Shown here: positions 46,701-58,967 of the stretch, piece by piece
How positions within the stretch are numbered: the first letter of the stretch is position 1
How the letters are laid out: each line of letters opens with the position of its first letter
DNA from: Panicum virgatum
Taxonomy: Eukaryota; Streptophyta; Magnoliopsida; Poales; Poaceae
Direction of reading: 5' to 3'
Length of the DNA stretch: 64,000 bases
Assembly (NCBI RefSeq): GCF_016808335.1
Contig: NC_053142.1
Span: 1 to 64,000 of the forward strand
The notes under the pieces: generated by a model
What the model was told of the DNA's origin: nothing
What the model saw: the letters and a program-made list of their open reading frames with translations, nothing else
The model's database searches: none
Position numbers and translations under genes: made by a program

Positions 46701-47744
46701 GTACTCTCTCATGCCTTCTTTGCTCACGGTGTGTTTGTTGCTTCTTTCAAGCCCAAAGATGTTGGACACGCGCTGATGGATCCCAATTGGATCAATGCCA
46801 TTCATGAGGAGCATGAGAACTTTGAGAGGAACAAGGTTTGGGTTTTAGTAGATCCTCCACCAAACTGTCAGCCCATAGGTACAAAATGGGTTTTCAAAAA
46901 CAAACAAGGGGAAGATGGGATAGTTGTGAGGAACAAAGCTAGGTTAGTAGCCCAGGGTTATAGCCAGAAAGAGGGGATAAACTATGAGGAAACCTTCGCT
47001 CCTGTAGCTCATTTAGAGGCGATTAGGATTTTCCTAGCCTTTGCCGCATCCAAGGGCTTCAAGCTCTATCAGATGGATGTGCAGAGTGCCTTTTTGAACG
47101 GGTTCGTAGAGGAGGAGGTTTATGTGAGATAGTCTGCTGGCTTTAAGAGTACCCGCTACCCAGACTGAGTCTTCAAGCTTTAAAAGGCTCTTTATGGTCT
47201 GAAGCAAGCCCCTAGAGCCTGGTATGCTAGATTGAAAACCTTTCTTCAGAAGCAGGGGTTTGTTATGGGTTCAATAGACAAGACTCTGTTCCTTCTAAAG
47301 CATGGCAAAGATTTCCTCTTGGTCCAGATTTATGTGGATGATATCATTTTTGGTGGCTCGTCTCATGCTTTGGTCGCCAAGTTCGCAGATGATATGTCTA
47401 TGGAGTTTGAAATGAGTCTAATGGGCGAACTCCAGATTTTCGTTGGGTTACACATCAAGCAAACCCGAGAAGGAATCTTTGTCCATCAGAGCAAGTACAC
47501 CAAGGATATGCTCAAGAAGTTTGACTTTGGGGTTCTGAACCCCATGCCAACTCCGATGAGCTCTTCTGCTACTCTTGATGAGGATGAGGATGGAGTGCCG
47601 GTGGACCAGAAGGAGTATAGGAGCATAATTGGCTCGCTCCTGTACCTGACGGCGACGAGGCCCGACATACAGTTCGTTGTGTGTCTTTATGCGCGATTTC
47701 AGTCTTCATGCATGATTTCAGTCTTCACCTCGCACTTCGCATAG
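46700..47744 (+). pseudogene. Sirevirus-type reverse transcriptase
   Basis: [75 protein letters not shown], then the active site YVDD (near 47329-47343), FVGLHIKQTREGIFVHQSKY and IIGSLLYLTATRPDIQF are all present. Stops at 47130, 47166 and 47178 lie between the palm motifs. Confidence 0.85.
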
Positions 47745-48293
47745 AACGGCTGTCAAGAGGATTTTTGGGTACCTGAAGTTCACTCCTGAATTTGGTTTAT
47801 GGTACTCTGCTTCTTCTTCTCTTGCCCTAGTTGGCTATTCTGATGCTGACCATGGTGGGTGCCGGATTGATCGCAAGTCGACTTCCGGAACTTGCTAGTT
47901 CTTGGGCACTTCGCTTGTTTCCTGGTCTGCCCGCAAGCAAGCTAGCGTAGCCTTATCCTCCACTAAAGCTGAATACATAGCTGCTGCTCCCAAATCCTTT
48001 GGATGCGTTCCACCTTGAGAGACTATGGCTTGTCCTATGGCTGGATTCCTATTTTTGTTGATAGCACCTCAGCCATTAGTCTTGCCAAGAACCCAGTTTT
48101 GCACTCCCGCTCCAAGCACATAGACTTGCGCTTCGACTTCTTGAGGGATCAGTACAAGAAGGGTGCGATTCAGCTTATTCACATACCCACAGAAACCCAA
48201 GTGGCTGATATCCGCACCAAGCCTTTGGAGCAAACCCAATTCGCTTGCTTGCGAGGAGAGCTGGGTGGTTGCTATCCTTTTTTAGTAGGGTAG
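47745..48293 (+). pseudogene. Sirevirus-type RNase H
   Basis: LVGYSDADHGGCRIDRKSTS, SWSARKQASVALSSTKAEY, then FVDSTSAISLAKNPVLHSRS and KHIDLRFDFLRDQ. Stops near 47897 and 48016 and a frame change near 48000. The Asp and Glu of the domain are present. Confidence 0.8.
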
Positions 48294-49732
48294 CTTGTGT
48301 TTTATTTGTATATAGTTTGCTTTTCTGTTTTGATTTTTATGCATTTTGATTTTGCTTTTGTATCATTTCACACATCCTTTGCATTTGGTTCATACACTAC
48401 ACTTGCACTAGCTTCTTGTATGATATTTGCATTTGCTTGTGCCTGAGTAGGTTGCTATGAGCTTGTACATGCTTTGACCATGAATTATTAGCTCTGTTGA
48501 ATATATTGATATCTGTCTGAGCTTAGCTTTTATTCTTTGAAAATCTTGAATCATGGTCACCCTGGATTGGCTACTAGCTTGTGTAGGCTTTTATATTGCT
48601 GCTATCTTGATTATGCTGAGTAGCTTAGTCCACTGCTTGTTGAGTTATGCAACTTTGATGCCATGTCTATCACTGAATATCTTGCTTTTAATTCTAAGAA
48701 CAAGTGGTAGTCATGCTTTGAATTGAGTGAAAAGATCCAGGTGGGATTGCTTGTCACACTGTCCTGCTTGCGAGACTGCTCTTTTATGAGAAGTCGGGCA
48801 CAACTGTGTATGACTGAAACTAGTGTCTTAAGCTTCTGATTGCTCTTGAGCATAGGCTTGGCCCAGTTGCTAAGTTAAGCGTGACAAGGTTTCAACCCCT
48901 GGCACACACTATGCTTGTCTATTTATGAAATTCAATTAAAATTCTAACAAGTGGTAAAATTGACAAGTATTCAAGTGTTGTATGGTAGCTCCTTTGATTT
49001 GCTTTGGATAGCTCACCTGTATGACTTGCTAGCTTCAGTATGATTGCCTATCCACTAGTATGCTAGTCCTTTGTGGTGATGCTTTTATTTTGCAAATCCT
49101 GAACTATGCTTGCTCATGAACTTGATTAAATATATCCTTCTGAGCTTCTTATGCATAGTCTTTGCAGTATACCCTCATGTGCTCCTTGTAGCCCCTTGTA
49201 AATGCTTATGGTTCATATCTGGAATCTTGTAGACACTCCTACATTGCATATCATGGCATGTTTTCAAGGGGGAGTTTATAGCTTTAGGGGTCCTTGATGT
49301 GTACTTTGTCAACAAGGGGGAGAAGTGGCTATCATGGCTGGGTAGTCTTGTTTGAGAGTGCACACTTTCAGGGGGGAGTTTTGCATTTAGTGGGAGTTTT
49401 GCATTGAGGGGGAGCATTGCATTAAGGGGGGAGTTTGATTTGAGTTGCATTGCATCTTTTCCTTGTCTTTGGGGAGAAGTGCTTTTGTGGAGAAGAGGTT
49501 TCTCTAAGTGCTTTTTGCTTGTTTTGAATCAGCTGCGCCGAGCTGTTACTCCTATCTTTAGAGGGCTGATTCTTTTGGATGTTGCTTATCTAAGTGATCT
49601 GGTTCAGCTTTGTCTTCTGCTTTTGATCACTTGGATGGCTTTTCTTCTTCTTCTTTCTTCTTCCTTTATCCTTACTATCATTAGTGCTCGTGAGGGGTGT
49701 GGTGTTGACAATGCACTCATCAAGGGGAAGAC
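48294..49732 (+). other. Sirevirus-type 3' non-coding segment with multiple polypurine tracts
   Basis: No ORF of note and no envelope-like frame. GGGGGAG-type purine blocks occur near 49268, 49317, 49372, 49410, 49425 and 49722, the last adjoining the 3' LTR. Repeated polypurine motifs are characteristic of Sireviruses. Confidence 0.7.
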
Positions 49733-51608
49733 TGAGAGGCAGTGGAGGCCTGCTCCACTCTGTGATGAGTGATTGCCAACACATGGAGTGGACTAACAGG
49801 AGTGTAGTCACGACTCTGTGGAGATTGTGCCGGTTCTTGGTTTGTGGTGTGTAAGTACACGGATGGCACGGTGGCAGTGAGTTGGTTTGGACAAGAGCAT
49901 GGCGCATGCTGATATACCACGCGGCAGTGTTGCGGTGGCAGGGAGCTCGACGACCATGTGGAGGTGGGTGACCTTGCGGTGGCGTTGGAGGCCCGGCCGG
50001 GCGATCGTGCGGTGGAGAAGGGTGGCCCAGATGGTTGGGCCACTACTGGGCAGTGTTGCAATCCACCCCTGGCGCCAAGGCGGGATGGTGTGGAGTTTGT
50101 TGGTATCTCAGGAAAAACCAACAGCTGGGATGCATCGACGTCGGCCGAGTCGAGGAGGAGCCTTGGCGGGAGGTTGGACACATGGTGTTATCGGGCTTGG
50201 CAGGTGAGCCGGAGTCACCGCGTGGAGAGGGTTGGCGGTTCCCTCCAAAACCGCCCCCACGTCCAGTTTTGGCGGTTTTCACAAAACCACACTCTGGAGG
50301 CTTCCGAAACACGTGGAGACCATCTAAGGAAGCTATAGCATCTTCGCTACCTCTTCGGAAGCTTCGGGTCGTCGGATCGTCCATGTATCTTTCTGGTTTT
50401 GCCCCTACGGGCCTTCTAGTTAAGTTTAAGTCATATAGGGGTCTTGTAGTCTTTCGCCGGGGAGACTTGGATAATAAGAAGGGGGTGAGGGTAGCAGCCC
50501 TCCCCAAGTCTTTGGCCATTTCTCTCTTGCTCACATAGGCTTTAGGTCAAGGGCTTCATGTTTTAGGCTAGATTAGGGCTTAACTCAACCTTAATCTTGT
50601 AATCTAGCCACATCTAAGTGGGAGGATGAGGGTGGATGACCTAGGCCATGTATAGGATCTATTTTTGATCAATCTAATCATTCATTGTGGATCCCAAGGC
50701 AAGTTCATCAAGTGATTTGTGCAGCTTTCTGTCCCACCCTTCTTGTTCTTCACATTTTCTAGGCTCTTGTCCACGTTTTATCTCGGATTATGGTTTCCCT
50801 TGGACAATCCTTTGGTTCTTTGCATGGAGAACTTAATTTAGGTGTTGAGGTTGAGTTCTGGACCATATCCATGCCTTGAACTCATCTCAATCCCTCTCGA
50901 TTTGAAGTTCTTCCTCTCATATCCCCAAACCCTATTTCTTCACTTTAAAATCAAATTCGCGGAGTTGCTTTGATCTTTTTCAATAAATCTTGTTGGAACA
51001 ACTCCGTGAATCTATCCATAGCCTTTGTGCAAAATTTGAAGTTGATTGAACTTGGGTTGATTCGATTTGGGGTTGAAAAGATGGATTTTCGGGGTTCTGT
51101 CCAGGCTTTTTCTATTCACCGGACCGTCCGGTGAGTGGAGTTTTACTCCGCCTTATCTGTGCGATTTTTGGTCTGGGTGTGATAACCCTTCTTCTCACCG
51201 GAACGTCCAGTGAACCTTCACCGGACCGTCCGGTGAGTCGTGCACTCCCCCCTATGTGAAGCGTATTCCTTCTCATCGAACCGTCTGGTGAGTACTCACC
51301 GGACCGTGCAGTGAGTGCATTGGCTGTAGGGCGTGTACCGTTGCTGTCTGGGTTTCTCTTCTCACCGGACCGTCTGGTGAGTGCAAATTAGTTCTGTACG
51401 ATCCGGTTTGTTTCTCTTTTACGGCGTTTCTTCATGCCGTGTGTTCGAGTGCTTTTCCGCTGTTTTTCCCAAGCAAGTATTAGGGTTTCTAGCTTATCCT
51501 TGCTAGGAGATCCCAATTGTCCTGGAAGAGAGGTTCAGTGGGGTTTTTAATTTGAATTTTTCAAGCTCCCTATTCACCCCCCTCTAGGTCGCTTTGCACG
51601 GTCCAACA
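49733..51608 (+). repeat. 3' LTR of the Sirevirus-type element
   Basis: 1876 bp. Preceded by a polypurine tract (AAGGGGAAGA). Palindromes at 51112-51384. Confidence 0.92.
51110..51386 (+). repeat. Palindrome cluster in the 3' LTR
   Basis: Copies near 51115, 51195, 51219, 51275, 51297 and 51361, partner of the cluster in the 5' LTR. Confidence 0.85.
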
Positions 51609-51613
51609 GTTTT

Positions 51614-52250
51614 TGCTTGTAAAAGGTAACATCTGACTTGTTCTAGACACATTATTCTCCAGCATCGTTTAACAAATTTGAACTTTAGGAAACAATGCCC
51701 TCCATCTTCGTCCAAATGCTGACAGACAGGGCAGATGGTATCAAGTTGCATTCCCCTTCTTTTAATATTTTTCCGCCAAGGTAGGCTATTTGTTGCTAAT
51801 CTCCATAGAAAATGCTTTACCTTAGGCATTAGATCAGCGGCCCAGATCTTCCTCCAATCTAAAACTCCAACCTGGATTGGAGCCTTGCTTGATTCTCCCC
51901 TTTATTTCTCCTGATCCCTTTGTTTATTCTCTTCCAGAACATGGTAGGCTGATTTGACCGAGAAGGTTCCTTTGGGGTCTATATGCCGTGCGATCGTGTC
52001 TTCCATATCTGGCCTTACAGGAATGGATATGATATGTTTTGCATCCTCTTCCTAGAAAATATCATTCACTAGCTCCCTGTCCCAAGTTCCGAGGTTGGCA
52101 TCGATCAGGTCAGAAACCCGTGAGAGGATTGTTCCACCTCTTGGTGTGATAGGGCGTCGAGTAACGGCATTTGGTATCCACGGGTCACAATATTTATGGG
52201 CGTAGATAGTTAGACTAGTATCTGCGACCGATTCCAACATGCATCATCTA
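51614..52250 (-). pseudogene. LINE zf-RVT region, upstream part of the LINE split by the Sirevirus
   Basis: On the minus strand: YCDPWIPNAVTRRP, DRELVNDIFWEEDAK, DTIAWHIDPKGTFSVKSAY, then MPKVKHFLWRLATNSLPWR and CPVCQHLDEDGGHCFLKF. This is the linker and zinc-finger end of a plant LINE reverse transcriptase. It has stops and frame changes near 52050 and 51830-51900. The 5' limit near 52255 is not sharply defined and no RT core is present, so the LINE is 5' truncated. Across the GTTTT duplication the frame continues into the RNase H at 40673. Confidence 0.75.
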
Positions 52251-52539
52251 GGCCTTGGGGCACGCGATTCCGTTGCCCTTCCGTCTGCTTTTCTATCTTA
52301 ATAGCACACCATGCATGGATCTGCGTTCGCCTGTTGCCCCCATCACCTCATACGTCACCACCCCATAGGTACGTTTTTTTTCATTTCCTTTCCTTTTTTA
52401 TTTCCTTTTACTTTATTCTTTCTTTATTTTTTTTGTTTTATCTCTCTAATTTTAATCCCGCATTAATATATTATTATTGCTAATATATTCCATATATTAA
52501 TCTATATATCTTTATAAGTTTTATTGTATAAGTTACATG

Positions 52540-52954
52540 TATAAATTCTAAGGTTTTGAACAACTTGTGTGCATAAAAAATTAGGACTATAAGTCATCAT
52601 GATAAATTATGTATACAAGTTTTGACGAAAGAATTAATTAACGATGACTTATGTGCATCAAAAGCTATGAGTATGAGTCGTTATGATAAATTATATGTAC
52701 AAATAACAACTTATATACGCCTAAAAGTTATGGTTATAAGTCATCATAACAAGTTATGTGTATAAGTTATGATCAAATAGTAAAACAGCGACAACTTATG
52801 TATATCAAAAAACGTTAATGTTATATGCCGGCATAATAAGTTATGTATATAAGTTTATAAGAGTTGAATAATAACTTATATACATCTAAAAGTCACTGAT
52901 ATAAGTCATCATGTTAAGTTATCTGTATAAGTTATGATCAAATAGTTAAACATC
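52540..52954. repeat. AT-rich tandem array, direct units (left part)
   Basis: Five related units of about 60-85 bp, each containing ACTTATGTGCAT, a TAAAAGTTA-like phrase, TATAAGTCATCAT and AAGTTATGTGTATAAGTT. Interrupted at 52955 by a TG...CA element. No coding sequence. Confidence 0.75.
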
Positions 52955-55900
52955 TGTGACAGCCCCGGCTTTCAACCTTGATAAGCCTGGGCCATTAGCC
53001 TAAACTATAAGTAAAACACTAAATAAAAATCTAAATACGAACCGAGGACAAAAATTCAAAGTTAAGTTGGGACCCAAAGTTCTAGGATAGCCTGATTTTA
53101 AAATCGCGAAATCAAGATCGTGAGCACAAACATTACCGTTGAGCGCCAGAGAAACTTTGCAAAACCATAATACAAATGTTATCTCGAGCCTAGCCAAGCT
53201 CCACCGCACCAAGTTACTCACACGCGACATAGCAAAAGTTTAAAACAAACGCTAAGAACCCGACAACATGTTATTTCGAGCCTAAGTCAGGAAAAGTTCA
53301 TAACTTTTAAACCGTTGAGCGGATGCCCGTGAAATTTCATAGGCATCTCCCCAACTTAATAACAAACCAAAGTCTATTTGAAGCTAAGGAGAGAAAATAA
53401 ATTTTTGCACATAAAATGACGAGTCGTTTGAACGCAGGTACAAACGGTAAATCCATTCGAAATTACATTAACTGGGTCAAATAATAAAATTCAAACCGTA
53501 GCCCAAATTGACTTTTGCCCAAAACAAAAGTGGTAGAGTTTTGCAAGACAAATAACTTTTGTGTACAAAGTTTTTCAAGTTGCCACACAAAATTTTGAGA
53601 ACAATTTGAAATTCAAAGCATATAGGATATATTCAAACATACGCGAGTTTGAATTTCTAAATTTCAAACGAAGCCTCAAATGGAAAAGTGCCTGATACAA
53701 AAGTTGTAGGTTTTGAATTTTTGAACAAATTTCGTATTCAAAATTTTTCAAGTTGCAATTGAAAATTTAGAGAATATTCAAAGTCAAACAGCTGATTTTT
53801 TCCCTTCCCCTTTATCTTTCTCCTTCCTCCCTCCTCCCTCTCCTCCCACACGTCTCCGACAACGCACAGCACGCGGCCGCGCCGCTCTGCCGGCGACGCA
53901 GCTCTGGCGAGCTCGCATGCACGCCCGTGCCACGCAGCAGCCCACGCCCGAGCACACCCGTGACCGCTTGTCCGCCATTAAGCCCCAACCGCCCCCTGCA
54001 CACGCCAAGCTCGCGCGCACGCCAGCGCCATGCAGCGAGCTGCTGTGCCGTGCCGTTCCCGTCGTACACGCCTACCACTCGCGCTACCCTTGCCGCCCTG
54101 TCACCTTGCCTTGGCTGCGTGGATGTCATGCGGCGCTTCCAGCGTCGCCCGCGCGCCCGCCGGTCGGCCACCATGGCCACGGCGAGCAGCAACGCCCGCG
54201 CGCCCCTACACCCTGCGCCGCGCCTTGCCGAGCTGCAGACCCCCCCCCCATTCCTTGCACAACACAGCTCCTCTCCACTCACCACTCCCCTCCACGGAAC
54301 TGAGTAGCCCTGTGCCAAGAGCCGAGCGCCCTCCACTCCTGCGCCACGCCCAGACCTCCCGCTCGCCGTTGCTGTGTGCCCGGCGCCCCTCCCCTTCAGC
54401 GCCTCCCCACCATCCTCGCGCGTGCACAGCAGCCCTCACCCTCGCCACCTCCTCCCCACACTGCCAGAAAGCCCAGCGCCCAGGAATAGATCCGCCCGCG
54501 CCCAGGCACGGCCGCCGCGCCCAGTGCGCCGCCGGCACCACTGCCCTGCCGTGGAACCCCCTTCTCCGCCCATTCTCGGCCCAAATTGACCCCGGGAATC
54601 GCTTCCCCATGCCCCACTGGTGCTCCCCGACACGCGCCCCATCGCCGGAGCTGCGCCGCCGTCATTCGCCATAGCCATCGTGTCCCTGTCCTCCGTGGCG
54701 CCGCCTCGTCCGGCCGCCTCCGCTCGCCCCAAGAACGTCCCTAAGTGCGCCCCGAGCCCCTCGTGCTATTCCCCCACGTCCCCCTCGCCGCCGGCGACGA
54801 GGATCGCCGGAATTCTGGCCCAAACCCGGCGCCCCCTCCCTGTTCCATGGCCGAGGGCCACATTGCAGGAGCTCTTTTCTTTCCAGGGGGTTAAGTGGAT
54901 ATTTCCAGGGACCTATGTGAAACGTTTAGTTTAGGTTTTTCAATTCAATGCAGTGAAATTCAAAAGTTCATATAAATTCGTAGAAAAATCATAAAAATGC
55001 AAATCAAATTTTTCTGAGTTCATTAAGTGTAGATCTACAAAGTTTATTACATCCACTTTTTCAGTTCAGCAATTTATTTTAAGTTATTCAAAATACAAAG
55101 TAAATGCACCCAAAAAGGAATCTCAAGTTACTTCCATCATCAGAATGTAAAATTTTACCAGTAAGTTTGATGTCCTATGTTTAGCTTTGTGTAAAATTTT
55201 CAGACCTATAACTTTCTTCTAACGTAGGTTAATAAATGGATCTTTAAATATGTTCTATTTAGGTGTTTTATTTGTTCCATTAGCTATATTGTGTTCTAAG
55301 GGCTAAACATGTAATAGTAGCCTTAGTTTATCTCCTAGAGGCTACAGAAAAAGTTTGGTAATTTTTAGTTAAGCATAACTGGACCAAATGATTTATGGTT
55401 AGGATAAATGCAATAAATCAAGGTAAATAGTTTCTAAGCCTAGAAATATCCAAGTTTAATTCTGGAGCCTCTACCTAGTGTTATATTTATGTTAGTAAAG
55501 TTTTATCCCTGAAAATTAGTATAACTCCATGAAGATTTTAGTTTTGTACTATACATAAATACTTTGGATATTTTTCATTCCCAGTAGGAATGTCATTTAA
55601 ACCTGAAAAATTTACAGTAGCCTAATGATATGTTTTCACACCTCTAGTAAAAATTCTAGGGCAGTTACTTAAGTCTAACTTCCTGTATAATTTTTGTTAG
55701 AAGTTAGTAGCTACAAATTGTTAATTTTTTTATAATTAATTTTCTGCACCAAAGTTGCTGAAATTTTTACAGTAAGTTCATACTTAGGTGTTTTACCTTT
55801 TTTAAAATGTTCATGACCAGTAAAGGTTTAGAACTCGAGTTATGAATTTAACCACGACAATGCAATAAGAAAGTGAAATAATAAACCTTATACCTAATTA

Positions 55901-57747
55901 AATGTTTATAGAAAACCAACCCATCCTTTTTATGAACTAAACCAGAAATGTTTATACTCTATAAATGATTGCCTAAGAAAGTAAATAAAAAAAATCACTC
56001 ACGCTCAACTCGAGTTGTTGAATTACAACTCTATAGTGTAGTTAAATAATAAGAACATCGCGATAACTATTGCATCTGCATTCGTGTAGAATCGACTGCC
56101 CTCGCCAATGGCTACGACGAGCAAGTATTGGAACATGAAGAGGAACCCCGCGAGGCGCAAGTCAACTGGACGAAAGCCGTCGAAGACCCGAACCAACGTT
56201 CGGTGAACCCGGAACCTAACCTCGAGCAAGAAGGCAAGCCCAGGAGCATAACCCAGTATTCCTAACTTTATGCCATGAATTATTGTTGTATATGCTTTTG
56301 CATTAAGTCGTTAGGAATTGCTTGGAAACCCTAGCTGCATAATCCTAGGTACCAATGTTTGCTATACTAGATGTTAAGTTACGCTAGTTGGCTAAGCTAA
56401 TTTCTCGGTAGAAGTCGGGTGATTTCCTGTCACCCGCGAGAAAAATAGGAGTTGATTGTTTACTGCACACTGCAATCATAAGATCTATGGATGGGGCGAT
56501 GTACTTGTAGATGCCCCACCTGTTTAGTGAAAAATTTGTTAAGGCCGCAGTGTGTGGTACCGGTGGTTAAGCGTTTGAATGTACTAACCACATGCCGAGA
56601 AATATGGTAATCGGTAAGCTTAAGTACCTGATCAATCCGGCAAGGGGACGGATTTCCACCCCTTTGGAACATAGTTCTCATGCCATACACATGTACGTGC
56701 AAGGGTCGCCACGACCCGATTAAGCCGTGGCATGGGGCTCTTGTAGTCGAGGGCGGTGGCCCGAGCCACGACCCGGAGCGAAAGGGGAAATGCTGCACGT
56801 GTGACTCTTTGAGTAACCACGTGACGTGTGAGTTAGGTTTGCCTTGCAAGGTTAAGAAACTCGATTTGAATCGTTCGCTTCTCGTGGTTAATGAGACTAC
56901 TTAATACCGCTACCACAGAGTAAGAAGTGGAAGATGATGATTATTATTTAATCTTGTTGGATGAGGAAAGATAATTGTTTGCTCCACCATGGATGCTTAG
57001 ATATGTGCTAACCTAGAATGGTTAAGTTGTATTTGAATTTGAAAGCTAAAAGTTGAAAGTAAGAATCCACTCTTAGTCGCTTTTCGGCTAGACAAACCCC
57101 TCCAGCCAAAAGCCTTGCATATGTCTTGTTAAGTGGGCTAAGTATACCCAATAGTCGGGTAAGCCTTGCTGAGTATTAATATACTTAGCCTTGCTTGTGG
57201 ATAATTTTTTGGTTTCAGGTAACATGTGTGAGGATCAAATTGTTAGCCTAACTTGGCCGTGCAATCTTCCTCCTGGTTGGACCGTGGAGTGGTGTCCGTC
57301 TTCCGCAGACGATGACACTACCAAGTGAGAACGCGTACGGGCTTCATCGCGCTCTTACTTCACGACGTTAGACTTCCGCTGTGTTAAAAACTTTCCGCTG
57401 CAAGAATTTTAAACCCTGAGCTATGCTTTATGTTTTCGGCTGCAACCATAAAACTCTGATCTATTTTTTTTTGTTTCGAACTGAAGTATTTAAAGTTCGG
57501 GACCTGTGTTGTAATAACTTCTTAAGTTGAAAACTCTGTATGTAAAATGTGTGAGATGTTGTAACTCTGGGCTCGCCTTCGTGTGAGTATTGGTTGTGTT
57601 GTTTTGATCCGAGTTTCAGTGGTTAAATCGGGATGTTACCCGACGGCGCCTTCGGATTGCTCCGTTTGAAGTGCATGTTAGCCGGGATTACCGTTAAGGT
57701 GATGGTTAGCGCACTTGAGCCGGATTAATTTGGGGTGTACCGCCACA
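52955..57747. mobile_element. LTR-type element (solo LTR or non-autonomous), 4.8 kb, TSD ACATC
   Basis: Begins TGTGACAGCCCCGG and ends GTACCGCCACA, short inverted TGTG...CACA termini. ACATC is present on both sides (52950-52954 and 57748-57752). Removal rejoins the AT-rich array. I find no internal repeat of either end, no primer-binding site and no gag or pol motifs. Segments in order: AT-rich, a CpG-rich block at 53815-54870, AT-rich (54950-55980), then moderately GC (56000-57740). A very large solo LTR is the simplest reading; a LARD-type element is the alternative. Confidence 0.7.
53815..54870. other. CpG-rich block inside the 4.8-kb element
   Basis: About 1 kb of GC-rich sequence with overlapping open frames on both strands but no domain. 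Probably regulatory or leader sequence of the element. Confidence 0.4.
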
Positions 57748-57752
57748 ACATC

Positions 57753-58021
57753 GACAACTTATGTGCATAAAAAAGTTAGGATTATAACTTGTCATGAACT
57801 GTTTTGAAGAAGTTACAAACTTATATAAATAACTAATGATCATAATTTTTCTACACAACTCATGACATATATTTTCTATACAATTTATAATGATGATTTA
57901 TAATCAAAACTTTTTAGTATACATAAAATTTCGGTGTTTAACATCTTCATGACTTATACATACAATTTACTATGATGACTTATAATCCTCACTTTTCTCG
58001 ATATTCACTGTCTTCAAAAAG
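57753..58021. repeat. AT-rich array, last direct unit and two inverted units
   Basis: One direct unit (57753-57830) is followed by two in opposite orientation (about 57875-57925 and 57950-58015: ATGATGACTTATAATCC, the complement of the unit's GGATTATAAGTCATCAT). The end, 57963-58030, recurs inverted at 63931-64000. Confidence 0.75.
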
Positions 58022-58290
58022 TACACATGGAAATTATCATAGAGTTCTTACTTTATTACAGATCCTTTACTACCAAGCTTATGTGGTTTGGTTACATGGC
58101 AACCACCACGGCATTTGCATCTGGTCTATATACTATTCTAGCGCCTTGTCTCCTATGGTTGGCTATAACAATTTGCCTAATATTGATTCTGCTACCCATT
58201 TTTACGAATTTACTAGGAAAATGGCCTATCTGGAAGCTCAAAGTTCGTCTGGGTAAAACTTTCAAGTCAGAGCTTCTTGATATGGTGTGA
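58022..58290 (+). pseudogene. Orphan PGG-domain fragment of an ankyrin-PGG gene
   Basis: The plus-strand frame ending at 58290 encodes the last 80-odd residues of a PGG/membrane exon: EFLLYYRSFTTKLMWFGYMA, TTTAFASGLYTILAP, WLAITICLILILLPIF, LLGKWPIWKLKVRLGKT, FKSELLDMV. It aligns along its length with the end of exon 3 of the gene at 23851-25987 and contains its last two membrane spans. The first half of the exon and all ankyrin exons are missing, cut exactly at the edge of the AT-rich array. The orientation is opposite to the two other family members. Confidence 0.85.
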
Positions 58291-58967
58291 TTTCATGTAA
58301 TCATCTTAGTTGTCCAGCTACTTTCTTTTATACATTTGAACAAACAATATGCTAAAATATGTTTTCACATATTAATTATGAGTGAAGTTACATTGAGACC
58401 TTAAGTTTTATTTATTAGTACTGAGTAGAGTTTTATTTATTGAAGGAGGGATGTGGTGCCTTGCTGAGACTATAGAGCAGTATATGGTGCCCTATATGAT
58501 CTGTTATGCTTGTACTGCTAGGACCAATTTTTGCATTTACAAGTGAAGATTCCGTCATAGGCTGTGTTGGGATCTCATTAGAGTCACAACTCACAAGTAG
58601 CAAAAATCATCACTAATGAGGGTTATCAATGACTTGTTTAGGCCACCCACAGCACTAATAACAACCTCACTAGTGGCACACATTGCCTATTAGGGTTTTG
58701 TGATGATTAATCATGAAAACAAAATGGATAGAAAATTTGACCTTTTATATATATATATGTGCTTCACATGTTCTATGAGGGGGTTGAGGGGCGTGGGCTA
58801 TATATACCCCCTCAACGTCTAAGGCTAAAGTGCTGGAAAAGCTGGAGGCCAAAGAAGAATGCAAGTGATCAAGAGCAAGTGAAGATCATCTCCAAGCCAT
58901 CCAAGTGTCATAGATCCACATACAACCTTAGTAATAGGTTTGTCAGTGAGTTTGTGAACTCATCTAG
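58291..58967. other. Sequence between PGG fragment and CACTA-3
   Basis: Probably 3' untranslated and flanking DNA of the PGG fragment. Nothing else recognised. Confidence 0.35.

Larger units (their letters stand above)
40679..51608 (+). mobile_element. Sirevirus-type Ty1/copia retrotransposon, 10.9 kb, TSD GTTTT
   Basis: LTRs 40679-42335 and 49733-51608 start TGAGAGGC and end GGTCCAACA. GTTTT flanks both (40674-40678 and 51609-51613). A tRNA-iMet-type binding site is at 42338. Order gag, protease, integrase, RT, RNase H identifies Ty1/copia. The SIRE/Maximus (Sirevirus) lineage is suggested by long LTRs with CACCGGACCGTCCGGTG palindromes, a long gag with two zinc knuckles, and a 1.4-kb segment before the 3' LTR with several AGGGGGA polypurine blocks. 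All coding domains have stops or shifts, and the LTRs differ at roughly 21 of the first 205 positions, nearly all transitions, so it is old. Confidence 0.93.

Noticed and set aside
53784..54934. Long open frames on both strands (up to 214 residues)
   Set aside because: They overlap in several frames in GC-rich DNA, are Pro/Ala/Arg-rich, and have no domain; they lie inside an LTR-type element.
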